From Porphyrobacter sp. (GTDB lineage Bacteria; Pseudomonadota; Alphaproteobacteria; Sphingomonadales; Sphingomonadaceae): 64,000 bases of DNA. Positions within the stretch are counted from its first letter, which is position 1; the number at the start of each line of letters is the position of its first letter. The stretch is taken from the NCBI GenBank assembly GCA_017744315.1, contig JAGIBN010000007.1, forward strand, positions 118,824 through 182,823, written 5' to 3'. Shown here in pieces: positions 17,505 through 27,414 of this stretch. The notes under the pieces were generated by a model. It had not been told where the DNA came from. It saw nothing but the letters and a program-made list of their open reading frames with translations, and did no database searches. The position numbers and the translations under genes are program-made.

Positions 17505-19712
17505 TTACGCCGCGCGCGAGGACAGCGCCGAGAGATCGACCTGCATGAACCGCGGCCGGCTCCCCTCGCCAAGCGACATGCCGGGAATGCCGTAACTGCC
17601 CGGCGGCAGCGCGCGCAGCGGCATGCCAGCGGCGGCCAGCGCATAGGGCGAGACGCGGTGGCGGGTGCACAGGCCGTCGGCGCCGTCGCTGATCAGCGGT
17701 TGTTCGAACTCCAGCCCTTGCGTCGCGTCCTGCGAGCGCCTGACGGTCGCGACCACCAGCTGGCCTTCTCCGAGGTCGAGCACCAGGTCGGTCCCGACCG
17801 GCACGTCGAGCATGCCCTCGATCATGGCGCCGGTGCGCGAGATGTTGCGCAGCATGGCGTCGTAGCGGTGATCCTCGTGGATGATGCCGACCATGCGGAA
17901 CAGAGTGCGGCGGTCAGCGCGGTGCTTGGCCGGGCCCATCGGCTTGTAGGTCAGGTCACCCGTCGCGAGCTTTTCGACCACTTGCTCCTGCGGCACTGCG
18001 CGGGAGTAGATGAAGCCCTGCACATTGGTGGCGAGCAGCGTGCGGATCAGGCTCAGCTCGTCCATCGCCTCCACGCCCTCGGCCGTGGTTTCCATCTTGA
18101 GCGCGGTGGCTAGGCTGACGATCGCGGTGATGATGGCGAAGTTGGTGTTGTCCTTCTCGGTACACCCGCGGACGAAGCTTTGGTCGATCTTGATCTTGTC
18201 GAACGGCGCCTTGCGCAAATAGCCGAGCGAGGAATAGCCAGTCCCGAAGTCGTCGAGCGACAGCTTCACGCCGATCTTCTTGAGCCGCTTGAACATCTGC
18301 TCGACCGCCTCGACGTCTCCCATGAAGACCGTCTCTGTGATCTCCAGCTCGAGCCGCTCGGGCTTGAGGCCGCTCGATGCGAGCGCGTTGGTGATCGTGG
18401 TCGGCAGGCTCTCGGTGGTGAACTGGTGTGCCGAAACGTTGACTGCGACGCGCAAGTCGCCGGGCCACTGGGCCGCATCGGCGCAAGCCTGGCGGATCGC
18501 CCATTCGCCGAGCGTGACGATGAGGTTCGATTCCTCGGCAATCGGAATGAACACGCCGGGGCTGATCGGCCCACGCTCCGGGTGGTTCCAGCGCATCAGC
18601 GCCTCGAACCCGGTGACGATGTTGTCCGAGGTGCGGACGACCGGCTGATAGTGCAGCTCCAGCTCGCCGCGAGCGAGCGCGTCGCGCAAGTCTTCCTCGG
18701 TCTCGCGCCGCTGGTGGGCGGAGTCCTTGAGGTCGTTGGAATAGAACCGGTACTGCCCTCGCCCGCCGCCTTTCGCAGCATAGAGCGCGAGGTCGGCGCT
18801 CTTGATCAGTTCTTCGGGCTCGATGCCGTCATAAGGCGCGATCGCGATACCGAGCGAAGTGCCGATGATCGCCCGCCGCCCCTCGAGCGAGTACGGCTGC
18901 GAGACCATCTGGATGATGCGCTGGGCGATCTCGCCGAGCTGCCCGCGGTCGTCCAAGTCCGGGATGATGACCTGGAACTCGTCACCCCCCAGACGGCCGA
19001 TTTCCGCCGGCGCTCCGACAATGCGCTGCAGGCGCTGGGCGACTTGCTTGAGCAGTTCATCGCCCGCCGGATGGCCCAGCGTGTCGTTGACCTGCTTGAA
19101 CCTGTCGAGGTCCAGCATCAGCAAGGCACAGCTGCGCTTTGCCGCCTTGAACGCCGTCAGCATCGTCGCCAGCCGGGTGATCATCCGGTGGCGATTGGCG
19201 AGCCCCGTGAGTGAATCGAACTGCGCCAGCCGCGAGGCGTCGCGCTGCTGCTCGCGCAGGCCGGAGACGTCGCGGGCACTGCCCCGATAGCCTTCGAAAC
19301 GGCCGGCCTCGTCGAATTGCGCCTTGCCGCTTAGCGACCAGAACAGCGGTCCGTCCGGCGCTTCGATCTTTACGGTGACGCCGTTGATATTGCTCCGCGC
19401 GCCGAGCAGGTAAGACAGCGGCCGCTCGGACCGTTCCTCGCCATCAGCGGTCACGGCTTCCGCGAACGAGGCCAGCGGCTTTCCGATAACACGGGCCTGG
19501 TCGCCGAACTTGCGCAGAGCAGAGGCGGACAGGTAGATTAGGTGATTGTCGCTGTCGGTGGCCCAGAACCAGCCGATCTCGGCCTCTTCGAAAGCCTCGA
19601 GCATCGCCAGACGTTGGGAAACACCCAGGGTTTGCAGGGCACCGTCACCGGACGCACGAGAACCATTGGCTCCCTTGCCACCCAGACCCCGCAGCATGTT
19701 GCGCATGACCAC
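17505..19712 (-). CDS. PAS-GGDEF-EAL-PilZ cyclic di-GMP protein (soluble)
   Basis: A 735-residue protein. A PAS domain (about 35-150, IGWFWATDSDN) is followed by GGDEF (LGGDEF near 242), EAL (GFEALMRW near 368) and a C-terminal PilZ domain (about 596-680; RxxxR-like RADRRTLFR and NISRTGAMIEG). GGDEF and EAL catalytic motifs are intact (ITETVFMG, DDFGTGYSSLGYL, KIDQSF, AEGVE). The RxxD inhibitory site is missing before GGDEF, so the PilZ tail may supply feedback binding of c-di-GMP (inference). No membrane helix is visible. It is a close paralogue of the gene upstream and may be co-transcribed with lepA. Confidence 0.92.
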   Translation of the reverse strand: MVMRNMLRGLGGKGANGSRASGDGALQTLGVSQRLAMLEAFEEAEIGWFWATDSDNHLIYLSASALRKFGDQARVIGKPLASFAEAVTADGEERSERPLSYLLGARSNINGVTVKIEAPDGPLFWSLSGKAQFDEAGRFEGYRGSARDVSGLREQQRDASRLAQFDSLTGLANRHRMITRLATMLTAFKAAKRSCALLMLDLDRFKQVNDTLGHPAGDELLKQVAQRLQRIVGAPAEIGRLGGDEFQVIIPDLDDRGQLGEIAQRIIQMVSQPYSLEGRRAIIGTSLGIAIAPYDGIEPEELIKSADLALYAAKGGGRGQYRFYSNDLKDSAHQRRETEEDLRDALARGELELHYQPVVRTSDNIVTGFEALMRWNHPERGPISPGVFIPIAEESNLIVTLGEWAIRQACADAAQWPGDLRVAVNVSAHQFTTESLPTTITNALASSGLKPERLELEITETVFMGDVEAVEQMFKRLKKIGVKLSLDDFGTGYSSLGYLRKAPFDKIKIDQSFVRGCTEKDNTNFAIITAIVSLATALKMETTAEGVEAMDELSLIRTLLATNVQGFIYSRAVPQEQVVEKLATGDLTYKPMGPAKHRADRRTLFRMVGIIHEDHRYDAMLRNISRTGAMIEGMLDVPVGTDLVLDLGEGQLVVATVRRSQDATQGLEFEQPLISDGADGLCTRHRVSPYALAAAGMPLRALPPGSYGIPGMSLGEGSRPRFMQVDLSALSSRAA

Positions 19713-19828
19713 GTTAAATCGACCTCAAAACCCGAGACTGCGCAGCCCGATTGTTTCGTTATTCACCCTTCAATAGCGGATCAGGCTTACTGAACCGCTA
19801 AGACGACCCGGAAAAACCAAGCAGAAGC

Positions 19829-22510
19829 TTAATAGGAGACCGCCGCGGGACGGGACTGGCGGCCCTTCTTCGCACCCTTGGCCCGGGTAGAGCGGCTTGC
19901 CAGCGGCTGTTCGAACTCAACGCCCATTCGATCCTCGGCGGACCACTTCGAGATGGCCCTGACCGTTTGCGAGTCCGACATCTCGATCGTGAAGGTGGTC
20001 CCCGGGGGCACGTGCCACAGGCCTTCGATGAGAGCGCCAGTGTCGGAAACGTTCCGGATCTTGCCCTGATAGACCTGACCGTCGTGATCGAGCACGACCT
20101 TGCGCAACATGGTCTGACGCGGAGCGCGAGAGGCACGCGGGCCTTTCGCCTCGACCGTCAGCCCGTCCCGCACCCGCGCGCTGGCGTCGCTGGCGCTCAG
20201 GGGCTTGCCGTAGATGAAACCCTGGATGTGACTGCAGCCGTGCAAGCGCACCAGTTCGAGCTCGTCGAGCGTCTCGACCCCCTCGGCCGTCGTATCCATG
20301 CCCAACGCATGCGCCAGACTGGTGACCGACGCGATGATGGCGCCGTTGCGGCTGCCCGGCAGAGTCGCACCGCGCACGAAGCTCTGGTCGATCTTGATCT
20401 TGTCGAACGGAGCCTTCTTCAGATAGCCGAGCGAGGAGTAGCCGGTGCCAAAGTCGTCGAGCGCCAGGCGGACACCGAGGCCCTTGAGAGCCGCAAACAT
20501 GGTGTCGGTGCAGGTGTCATCGTTCAGGAACACGCTCTCGGTGATTTCGAGCTCCAGCCGCGAAGGATGAATGCCCGCCTGAGCGATGGCGTTGGCGACG
20601 AGGCTGGGAAGCTGCGGATTGGCGAACTGGAGCGGCGAGATATTCACCGCCACGCGCACCTCTTCGGGCCACCCGGCAAGCTCGTGGCAGGCCGTCCGCA
20701 AGGCCCACTCGCCGATCGGCGCGATCAGGCCGGTGTCCTCGGCGATCTTGACGAACTTGTCGGTCGGGACCCACCCGCGTTGCGGATGCTCCCAGCGCAG
20801 CAGGGCCTCGAAGCCGGTCAGCTTCTCCGTCGCTGACGAGACCACCGGCTGGTAGTAGAGCTGCAATTGGCCCTCGGCGATGGCATCGCGCAGGTCCTGC
20901 TCTAGCTGCGCGCGTGCCTCAGCTTCGGCGTGCAAGTCGTTGGCATAGAAATGGAAACGTCCGCGCCCGAGGTCCTTGGCGGCATAAAGCGCCAGATCGG
21001 CGTTGCGGATCACTTCGTCGTTGGTCACGCCATCCTCAGGTGACACCGCGATCCCGATAGACGCGCCAATGACCACGCGCTGCCCCTCGATCGAATAGGG
21101 TTGTGACAGCGAATGGATGATGTGCGACGCCAGATCTCCGACATCGCTTCGGGGAATACGGCCCGGGATGATGACCTGGAACTCATCGCCGCCGAGGCGG
21201 CCCACCTGCCCCATCTTGTCGACCGCGACTTCCAGCCTGCGGGCAACTTGCTTGAGCAAGGCATCGCCGGCCGGGTGTCCCATGGTGTCGTTGACCTGCT
21301 TGAACCGATCGAGGTCGAGCAGCATCACCGAGCAGGCCCGATTGGCCCGCTGACGTGAGGTCAGGGTCTTCTCGAGCGCCTGCGACATCTGGAAGCGGTT
21401 GGCGAGACCGGTGAGGGAGTCGTAGTGCGCCAACCGCGAGGCATGGTCCTCGCTGAGTTTCTTCGCCGTCAAATCGACACCCGAGCCGCGGAAGCCGACG
21501 AAGTTTCCGTAGTCGTTATGGATCGGACGGCCGCTTACGGACCACCACCGCTCCTCGCCCCAGATCGCCGCGCGAACCGTCAGTTCCTGGAAAGCCGACC
21601 GGGCGTTGAGATGGAACAGCAGCGTGCGCTCGCTTTCCTGGCTTGTGTCCTCCAGGTCGAACAGGGTCACCAAGGGCTGCCCCACCAATTCCTCAGCCGT
21701 GCGCCCCACGGCCTCAGCTACGGGTGCGGAGACGTAAGTCAGCTGGCTGCGGCGGTCGGTTTCCCAGAACCACCCTTGCCGGGTCTGTTCGTAGTCGGCG
21801 AGAATGTCGCCGGCGCGGGTCTGCACTCGCTCGCGGGCCTTCGTCCGCTCGTCCTCGGCGCGTTGTTCGCGCATTTGCTCGCGGCTGACGAGTATTGCCC
21901 CGATCAAAGCCGCCAGCACGGTCAGGGCACCGGCCAGCGAAACGTTGGCTACGACGGCGGCGGCCCAGACGGAAAGCTTGGCAGCAAAGAACACGACGGG
22001 CTGGCGACGGAGGTAGGCCGAAGCGGCACCCGCCACGCACAGCAGCGAGGCAATTGCGAAGTCCCAGGGCAATTCGCCCGAAACACTCCAGCGCGTGATC
22101 GCCAGGCCGAAGAGGAACATCGGCGCGACCACCACGGCAAACACGCCGGCCACTCTCGCGTATCCCTGCCGGCCCGCAATCAGTGTATGGACCACGCCGA
22201 CGCAAGCCACGCCGACGACCGACAGCAGCAACATGATGGCCTCGACGACACTCGGCACGCGGCCGACCCAGAAGCAACACGCGCCGATGGCGGCGATCAT
22301 CGAGAGGATCAGATAGGGCCAACGCTGTGGCAGCCAATTGCGCGCCGAACTGACGGCGGCGCTGGGCACCGCGCGAGCCCTGTCGCTCTGGGGCTTGCGC
22401 CGGGAGCCGCGCCGTTGCTCGGCAGGCTCGGGAGTATCGGCCGGAACCACGGGTTCAGGGTCCGCGGCACGCGCAGAAGCGGTCAATCGTGCACTGCGAG
22501 CCTGCGACAT
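19829..22510 (-). CDS. Membrane PAS-GGDEF-EAL-PilZ cyclic di-GMP protein
   Basis: An 893-residue protein. A basic N-terminal tail leads to about six membrane helices (roughly 55-205), a coiled linker, PAS (about 240-360), GGDEF (LGGDEF near 440), EAL (GFEALLRW near 565) and a PilZ tail (about 795-873; APRQTMLRK, NVSDTGALIEG). The core resembles the adjacent 17505-19712 protein, suggesting tandem duplication followed by gain or loss of the membrane part. It also lacks the RxxD I-site. The start is uncertain: ATG 22510 lacks a clear RBS, and a GTG at 22525 in frame is equally weak. It is divergent from the ferredoxin-NADP reductase. Confidence 0.9.
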   Translation of the reverse strand: MSQARSARLTASARAADPEPVVPADTPEPAEQRRGSRRKPQSDRARAVPSAAVSSARNWLPQRWPYLILSMIAAIGACCFWVGRVPSVVEAIMLLLSVVGVACVGVVHTLIAGRQGYARVAGVFAVVVAPMFLFGLAITRWSVSGELPWDFAIASLLCVAGAASAYLRRQPVVFFAAKLSVWAAAVVANVSLAGALTVLAALIGAILVSREQMREQRAEDERTKARERVQTRAGDILADYEQTRQGWFWETDRRSQLTYVSAPVAEAVGRTAEELVGQPLVTLFDLEDTSQESERTLLFHLNARSAFQELTVRAAIWGEERWWSVSGRPIHNDYGNFVGFRGSGVDLTAKKLSEDHASRLAHYDSLTGLANRFQMSQALEKTLTSRQRANRACSVMLLDLDRFKQVNDTMGHPAGDALLKQVARRLEVAVDKMGQVGRLGGDEFQVIIPGRIPRSDVGDLASHIIHSLSQPYSIEGQRVVIGASIGIAVSPEDGVTNDEVIRNADLALYAAKDLGRGRFHFYANDLHAEAEARAQLEQDLRDAIAEGQLQLYYQPVVSSATEKLTGFEALLRWEHPQRGWVPTDKFVKIAEDTGLIAPIGEWALRTACHELAGWPEEVRVAVNISPLQFANPQLPSLVANAIAQAGIHPSRLELEITESVFLNDDTCTDTMFAALKGLGVRLALDDFGTGYSSLGYLKKAPFDKIKIDQSFVRGATLPGSRNGAIIASVTSLAHALGMDTTAEGVETLDELELVRLHGCSHIQGFIYGKPLSASDASARVRDGLTVEAKGPRASRAPRQTMLRKVVLDHDGQVYQGKIRNVSDTGALIEGLWHVPPGTTFTIEMSDSQTVRAISKWSAEDRMGVEFEQPLASRSTRAKGAKKGRQSRPAAVSY

Positions 22511-22643
22511 GACATGCCAATGCACGCGGCGAATTTGAAAAACCGTTAAGTTACCCGCAGTTTTTGCAGCTGTAGGATTGTGATCGAACGCTAATGCCGG
22601 GCTAAGGTTGGTTCGGAGAGTTAGTGGCTAAGGGCGCAGATTC

Positions 22644-23960
22644 ATGCGGCATGTCGCGATCATCGGCTCAGGACCGGCGGGATATTACACCGCCGAAGCG
22701 GCGCAAAAGGCGCTCGGCGAAGATGTCAGGATCGACATCTTCGATACGCTCCCGGTTCCCTATGGCCTGATCCGCAGCGGCGTCGCGCCCGATCATCAAT
22801 CGATCAAGGGGGTCTCCCGCCGTTACGAGAAGGTGGCCTTGTCCGACAACGTCCGCTTTGTCGGCAACGTCATGATCGGCAAGGACGTGTCCATCGCGGA
22901 GTTGCAGGATCTCTACGATGCGGTCGTCCTCGCCACCGGGGCGCCAAAGGACCGCGAGCTCGGCATTCCTGGAGAAGACTTGGGCAACGTCTTCGGCAGC
23001 GCTGCCTTCGTGGGCTGGTACAACGGTCATCCGCAATTCGCTGACCTCGACCCGGATCTTTCAGGCAAAACCGCGGTGGTCATCGGCATGGGCAACGTCG
23101 CGCTCGACGTCGCGCGCATCCTGTCCAAGACGCGTGCCGAATTCGCGGGCAGCGACATCGTCACTCACGCCCTGGAGGCCCTCGAAGCCTCAAAGCTCGA
23201 GCGCATCGTGATCCTCGGCCGGCGCGGCCCGCACCAGATCATGATGACGCCCAAGGAACTCGGGGAACTGGGCGAACTCGAACGCGCCTCTCCCCATGTC
23301 GGCAGCGGAGACTTGCCGGAGCCCGGCGATGACGCGATCCTGGAACCGGGGCTGCGCAAGTCTGTCAGCCACCTGCGCGCCTTCGCGGCCACCCCTGAAC
23401 ATATCCGGGCCGAGAAACCCAAGGCGATAGAATTCGTCTTCATGTCCTCCCCCAAAGCCTTGATCGGCGATGATAAAGTCGAAGCGATCGAGGTTGAGAA
23501 GACCAGGCTTGAGCATGGGCGCGCGGTTGGGACCGGGGTGATCGAGCGGATTCCCGCCGATCTGGTCGTCGCTTGTATCGGCTATCGGACTTCACCGATC
23601 CCTGGCGTTCCGTTCGATGAGCGACAGGGGCGCTTCGCCAACGACGAGGGAAGAATCCTGCCCGGCCTCTATTGCGTGGGCTGGGCCCGGCGCGGGCCGA
23701 CCGGCACGATTGGGACCAATCGGCCGGACGGCTATGCGGTCGTGGAGCTTATCAATGCGGATATCGCCGAAGGGACGCTCGGCTCTGCTCGCAAGGCAGG
23801 TCGCGCCGGCTTTGACACGATGGCGGCTGAGCGCAGCCTCGACGTCGTCACCTTCCGCGACTGGAAGCGGATCGAGGAAGCCGAAGAAAAGGCCGCCCGC
23901 GAAGGTGCTCCGCGTGAGAAGTTCGTGGACGTCGAAGCGATGATCAAAGCCAGGGGCTGA
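22644..23960 (+). CDS. Ferredoxin-NADP+ reductase, adrenodoxin-reductase type
   Basis: A 438-residue flavoprotein of the FprA/adrenodoxin reductase family. It has FAD motif IIGSGPAGYYTAE at the N-terminus, VPYGLIRSGVAPDH, NADP motif VIGMGNVALDVARIL (about 150), LGRRGPHQ, and the C-terminal FAD contact GWARRGPTGTIGTN. It moves electrons between NADPH and a ferredoxin, in the cytoplasm. No ferredoxin or P450 gene is adjacent, so the partner is unknown. Confidence 0.92.
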   Translation: MRHVAIIGSGPAGYYTAEAAQKALGEDVRIDIFDTLPVPYGLIRSGVAPDHQSIKGVSRRYEKVALSDNVRFVGNVMIGKDVSIAELQDLYDAVVLATGAPKDRELGIPGEDLGNVFGSAAFVGWYNGHPQFADLDPDLSGKTAVVIGMGNVALDVARILSKTRAEFAGSDIVTHALEALEASKLERIVILGRRGPHQIMMTPKELGELGELERASPHVGSGDLPEPGDDAILEPGLRKSVSHLRAFAATPEHIRAEKPKAIEFVFMSSPKALIGDDKVEAIEVEKTRLEHGRAVGTGVIERIPADLVVACIGYRTSPIPGVPFDERQGRFANDEGRILPGLYCVGWARRGPTGTIGTNRPDGYAVVELINADIAEGTLGSARKAGRAGFDTMAAERSLDVVTFRDWKRIEEAEEKAAREGAPREKFVDVEAMIKARG

Positions 23961-23986
23961 CGAGTGGCCGTCCGCCGGACAGCAGG

Positions 23987-24349
23987 TCAGGCCGACGGAG
24001 CCGCCTGCAAACGGTTGCCCCAGTTCTGCATTCGACCGCCCATCTCTTCCATCTCCGGCGCACACCGCTGGCGGAGATCCTCGAACCGGGGCTGAAGCTT
24101 GTTGACGTACTCCTCGGTCGCGAAGTCGTCGAAATGCTGTCCGGTCATGCCTTCGAAACGCCCGATCCAATAAGTCATCGCGTAGCCGAACGCGGTCACC
24201 AGCTCGGGGTCTTCGATCGCACCGGCAACGGTCGCGGCCCACATCGCGCATTCGAGCGCCTGGTCGGCCTCGGACGAGAGCTTGGCGGAGTCATGCGCGA
24301 GCGCCGGAGCCGGCACGAGCAGCGCGAGCGGCAATAACAGGCGGCGCAC
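23987..24349 (-). CDS. Small periplasmic protein of unknown function downstream of dnaN
   Basis: A 120-residue protein beginning with a GTG codon 4 bp after the dnaN stop. It has a signal peptide (MRRLLLPLALLVPAPALA). The mature part is helical and acidic with two Cys (ALECAMWA, RQRCAPEM) and the phrase YWIGRFEG. I recognise no named family. Spacing suggests it is translated from the dnaN message. It converges with the reductase gene. Confidence 0.7.
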   Translation of the reverse strand: MRRLLLPLALLVPAPALAHDSAKLSSEADQALECAMWAATVAGAIEDPELVTAFGYAMTYWIGRFEGMTGQHFDDFATEEYVNKLQPRFEDLRQRCAPEMEEMGGRMQNWGNRLQAAPSA

Positions 24350-24353
24350 GCGC

Positions 24354-25472
24354 CTAGACCCGCATCGGCATCAGTACGTAGAGCGCCGGGCTCTTCTCAT
24401 CCTGGCGGATCAAGGTGGGCGCGCCGGGATCGGCGAGATGGAGCTCGACCGTATCGCCGTCGATCTGGCCGAGGATGTCCTTCAGGTAGTTGGCGTTGAA
24501 GCCGATCTCGAAGGAATCCGAAGCATAGTCCGCCGGCACTTCTTCGGCCGCCGTCCCGTTGTCCGGGCTCGTCACCGAAAGCGTGACCTTGTCGGGCTCC
24601 AGCCCCATCTTCACGGCGCGGGTCTTCTCGGTGGCAATGGTCGCCACGCGGTCCACGCCTTCGTAGAAGGACTTGGGATCAAGCCTCAAGAGCTTGTCGT
24701 TACCCGTTGGAATGACGCGCGAATAATCGGGGAAGGTGCCGTCGATCAGCTTGCTGGTCAGCACCACCCCGCCCTCGCCGCCGAGCGTGAAGCGGATCTT
24801 GCTGGCGGAGAGGTCGATCTCGACATTCCCATCGAGCGCTTCTTCGAGCAGCTTGCGCAGTTCGCCGACAGCCTTACGCGGCACGATCACATCGGGCATG
24901 CCCTCGGCACCCTCAGGCTTTGCCAGGGTGAAGCGGGCCAGCCGGTGACCGTCGGTCGCCGCAGCCTTCAAGTCGCCATCGGTGACGTGGAGAAAGATGC
25001 CGTTGAGGTAATACCGAGTCTCTTCGGTCGAGATCGCGAACCGGGTACGGTCGATCATCTCAGCCAGCGTACGCGCGGGCAGTTCGAAGCTGGTCGGCAG
25101 GTCGCCTTCGACGATGACCGGGAAATCATCCCGCGGCAGAGTCGGCAGCTGGAACCGGCTGCGCCCGGCCTTGACCGTCATGCGGTTGTCGGCGGTCTCC
25201 AGGCTCACCTGGCTGCCATCAGGCAGCTTGCGCGCGATGTCGAACAGCAAGTGGGCAGAGACGGTGATCGCGCCGGGCGCCTCAACCGAAACCGTCTCGA
25301 GGTTCTCGACCACCTGGAGATCGAGGTCGGTGGCCATGATCCGCACCCGGCCGTCGGCCGAGGCTTCGATCAACACGTTCGACAGGATCGGAATCGTGTT
25401 GCGGCGTTCAACCACCGACTGGACGTGTGACAGGCAACGCAGCAATTTTGCGCGTTCGATGGTGGCCTTCAT
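24354..25472 (-). CDS. dnaN: DNA polymerase III beta subunit (sliding clamp)
   Basis: A 372-residue clamp of normal length with three repeated domains. Recognisable parts are MKATIERAKLLRCLSHVQ, TRFAISTEETRYYLNGI, ATDGHRLA and the extreme C-terminus LYVLMPMRV. It tethers polymerase III to DNA. dnaA and recF are not adjacent, and no dnaA-box cluster was seen, so the gene does not mark an origin here. Confidence 0.97.
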   Translation of the reverse strand: MKATIERAKLLRCLSHVQSVVERRNTIPILSNVLIEASADGRVRIMATDLDLQVVENLETVSVEAPGAITVSAHLLFDIARKLPDGSQVSLETADNRMTVKAGRSRFQLPTLPRDDFPVIVEGDLPTSFELPARTLAEMIDRTRFAISTEETRYYLNGIFLHVTDGDLKAAATDGHRLARFTLAKPEGAEGMPDVIVPRKAVGELRKLLEEALDGNVEIDLSASKIRFTLGGEGGVVLTSKLIDGTFPDYSRVIPTGNDKLLRLDPKSFYEGVDRVATIATEKTRAVKMGLEPDKVTLSVTSPDNGTAAEEVPADYASDSFEIGFNANYLKDILGQIDGDTVELHLADPGAPTLIRQDEKSPALYVLMPMRV

Positions 25473-25614
25473 CGCTACTCAAACCCCCTAACGCGCCGTC
25501 CCGGTTGGGATGGGGCCGGAATCGCCCGCAAGCGCCGGAATATATCCCATTACCCTTAGCGGGGCAGCGGAACGCGGCAAGAAAGAATGCGATCCGGAGC
25601 CTATTGGCTTGGGG

Positions 25615-25647
25615 AAAACTCGGTCCCAGCGCTCGTGCGGGACCGAG
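25615..25647 (-). terminator. Intrinsic terminator of fabD-fabG
   Basis: Nine-base perfect stem CTCGGTCCC/GGGACCGAG (25619-25627, 25639-25647). Read on the minus strand it is followed by TTTT, just beyond the fabG stop. Confidence 0.8.
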
Positions 25648-25662
25648 AGCAGGCCCCCAAGC

Positions 25663-26415
25663 TTACGCAAACATCGCCATGCCGCCATTCACGTGCAGCG
25701 TCTGCCCGGTAACGTAGCCAGCTTCCTTGGAGGCCAGGAAAGTCACCGCCGCGCCAATATCCTCGCCCTCGCCCATGCGCCCCATCGGGATGCGTTGATT
25801 GAGCGCGTCCTTTTGCGCGTCGGGCAGCACATCGGTCATCGCCGTGCGGATGAAGCCCGGAGCGACGCAGTTGGCGGTGATCCCGCGGCTGGCGACTTCC
25901 TGAGCGTAGCTCTTGGTCATGCCGACCAGACCCGCCTTGGCCGCGGCATAGTTGACCTGGCCCGGGTTGCCGGTCGCGCCGACCACGCTGGTCACGGTGA
26001 CAATGCGCCCGAAACGCGCCTTCATCATCGGCTTGGCCGCAGCACGCATCAGGCGGAAGGTCGATTCGAGGTTGATGCGGATCACCTGCTCCCACTCGTC
26101 ATCCTTCATGCGCATGGCGAGGTTGTCGCGGGTAATACCGGCGTTGTTCACCAGGATGTCGATCTTGCCGAGCGTATCGAGCGTCGCCGGGATCAGCTCT
26201 TCGACTTGCGTGGTGTTCGAAAGGTCGCAGGTGATCTCGACGTGGTCGTGCCCGAATTCGTCGTTCAGCTCTTCGCGGAACGCGCGCAGCTTGGCGCTGT
26301 TCGAGCCGGAAAGCGCAAGGCGCGCGCCCTGCCGTGCCAGGCACCGCGCAATCGAAGACCCGATCCCGCCGCTGGCGCCGGTCACGAGGGCGGTCATTCC
26401 GGTTAGGTCGAACAT
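25663..26415 (-). CDS. fabG: 3-oxoacyl-[ACP] reductase FabG
   Basis: A 250-residue short-chain dehydrogenase. It has cofactor motif TGASGGIG, NNAGIT, catalytic Ser in VTSVVGATGN, YxxxK as YAAAK, then PGFIRTAMTD and the C-terminal GQTLHVNGGMAM typical of FabG. It reduces 3-oxoacyl-ACP with NADPH in fatty acid elongation. ATG 26415 has GGAG 8 bases upstream inside fabD and lies 2 bp after the fabD stop, so the pair is co-translated. Confidence 0.96.
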   Translation of the reverse strand: MFDLTGMTALVTGASGGIGSSIARCLARQGARLALSGSNSAKLRAFREELNDEFGHDHVEITCDLSNTTQVEELIPATLDTLGKIDILVNNAGITRDNLAMRMKDDEWEQVIRINLESTFRLMRAAAKPMMKARFGRIVTVTSVVGATGNPGQVNYAAAKAGLVGMTKSYAQEVASRGITANCVAPGFIRTAMTDVLPDAQKDALNQRIPMGRMGEGEDIGAAVTFLASKEAGYVTGQTLHVNGGMAMFA

Positions 26416-26417
26416 AA

Positions 26418-27353
26418 TCAAAGCTCCTTCACCAAGGCCTCGATGTCGGCCATCGTCACCACACTCGTCACGGTCACATCCTGCACCGTCCGCCCGATCA
26501 TCGGTCCGAGCACCTTGCCGCCAAGCTCGATGTAGCGCTCGATCCCAGCGTCCTTTATCGCGATCACGCTTTCACGCCAGCGGACGCGGCCGGTGACTTG
26601 CTGGACGAGCAGTTCCTGCTCAGTCGCCGCATCGCCCACCAGAGCGGCAGTGACGTTCGCGTAGATCGGCAGGCGCAGCGCGCCCGGAGGGGTTTTCGCG
26701 AGAGCTTCGGCCATGGCATCGGCCGCGGGCTGCATCAGCGAGCAGTGGAACGGCGCCGAGACCGGCAGGATCACGCCGCGCTTGATGCCGTGGTCCTTGG
26801 CCAGAGCCACGGCCCGCTCGATCGCGCCGCGATGGCCTGAGAGGACCACCTGGCCCGGATCGTTGTCGTTGGCGACCTGGCACACTTCACCCTCGGCCGC
26901 CGCGTCTGCGAGCGCCTGGGCCTTCTCGAGATCCGCCCCAAGCAGCGCGCACATCGCGCCCACGCCCACCGGCACCGCCGCCTGCATCGCCTGCCCGCGC
27001 AGCTTCAGCAACCGCGCCGTATCGGCCAGCGAGAACGCACCGGCCGCGCACAAGGCGGTATATTCGCCCAGCGAGTGACCCGCGACGCATTCGCCCTTGG
27101 CGGCGATCGACAGACCCGCTTCCTTTTCGAGCACCCGCAGTACCGCGATGGCGTTGGCCATGATCGCCGGCTGCGCGTTCGCGGTCAGGGTCAGTTCGTC
27201 CTCCGGCCCTTCGCGCATGATCTTCGAGAGGTTCTGGCCGAGCGCCTCGTCCACTTCCTCGAACACCTCGCGCGCGGCGGTGCTGGCTTCGGCGAGCTCT
27301 GCGCCCATGCCGACTTTCTGGCTTCCCTGTCCGGGGAAAACGAATGCGGTCAC
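26418..27353 (-). CDS. fabD: Malonyl-CoA:ACP transacylase FabD
   Basis: A 311-residue enzyme with N-terminal FVFPGQGSQKVGMG and nucleophile elbow GHSLGEYTAL; the catalytic His lies in VSAPFHCSLM. It loads malonyl groups onto ACP. The start is GTG at 27353 with GGAG seven bases upstream; the frame runs on upstream without protein similarity. It forms an operon with fabG and ends at the terminator near 25.6 kb. Confidence 0.96.
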   Translation of the reverse strand: MTAFVFPGQGSQKVGMGAELAEASTAAREVFEEVDEALGQNLSKIMREGPEDELTLTANAQPAIMANAIAVLRVLEKEAGLSIAAKGECVAGHSLGEYTALCAAGAFSLADTARLLKLRGQAMQAAVPVGVGAMCALLGADLEKAQALADAAAEGEVCQVANDNDPGQVVLSGHRGAIERAVALAKDHGIKRGVILPVSAPFHCSLMQPAADAMAEALAKTPPGALRLPIYANVTAALVGDAATEQELLVQQVTGRVRWRESVIAIKDAGIERYIELGGKVLGPMIGRTVQDVTVTSVVTMADIEALVKEL

Positions 27354-27414
27354 TTTAAATCTCCGATCGTACTGAGCAGCCGCCAAGCGGCATGTCGAAG
27401 TATTGCCGCGCCGG

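Noticed and set aside
16288..17595. Long open frame opposite lepA
   Set aside because: It is antisense to a fully conserved lepA; high GC with strong third-position bias keeps stops rare on the other strand.
24354..25472. Replication origin near dnaN
   Set aside because: dnaA and recF are absent and no cluster of DnaA boxes was seen; dnaN is often away from the origin in this group.
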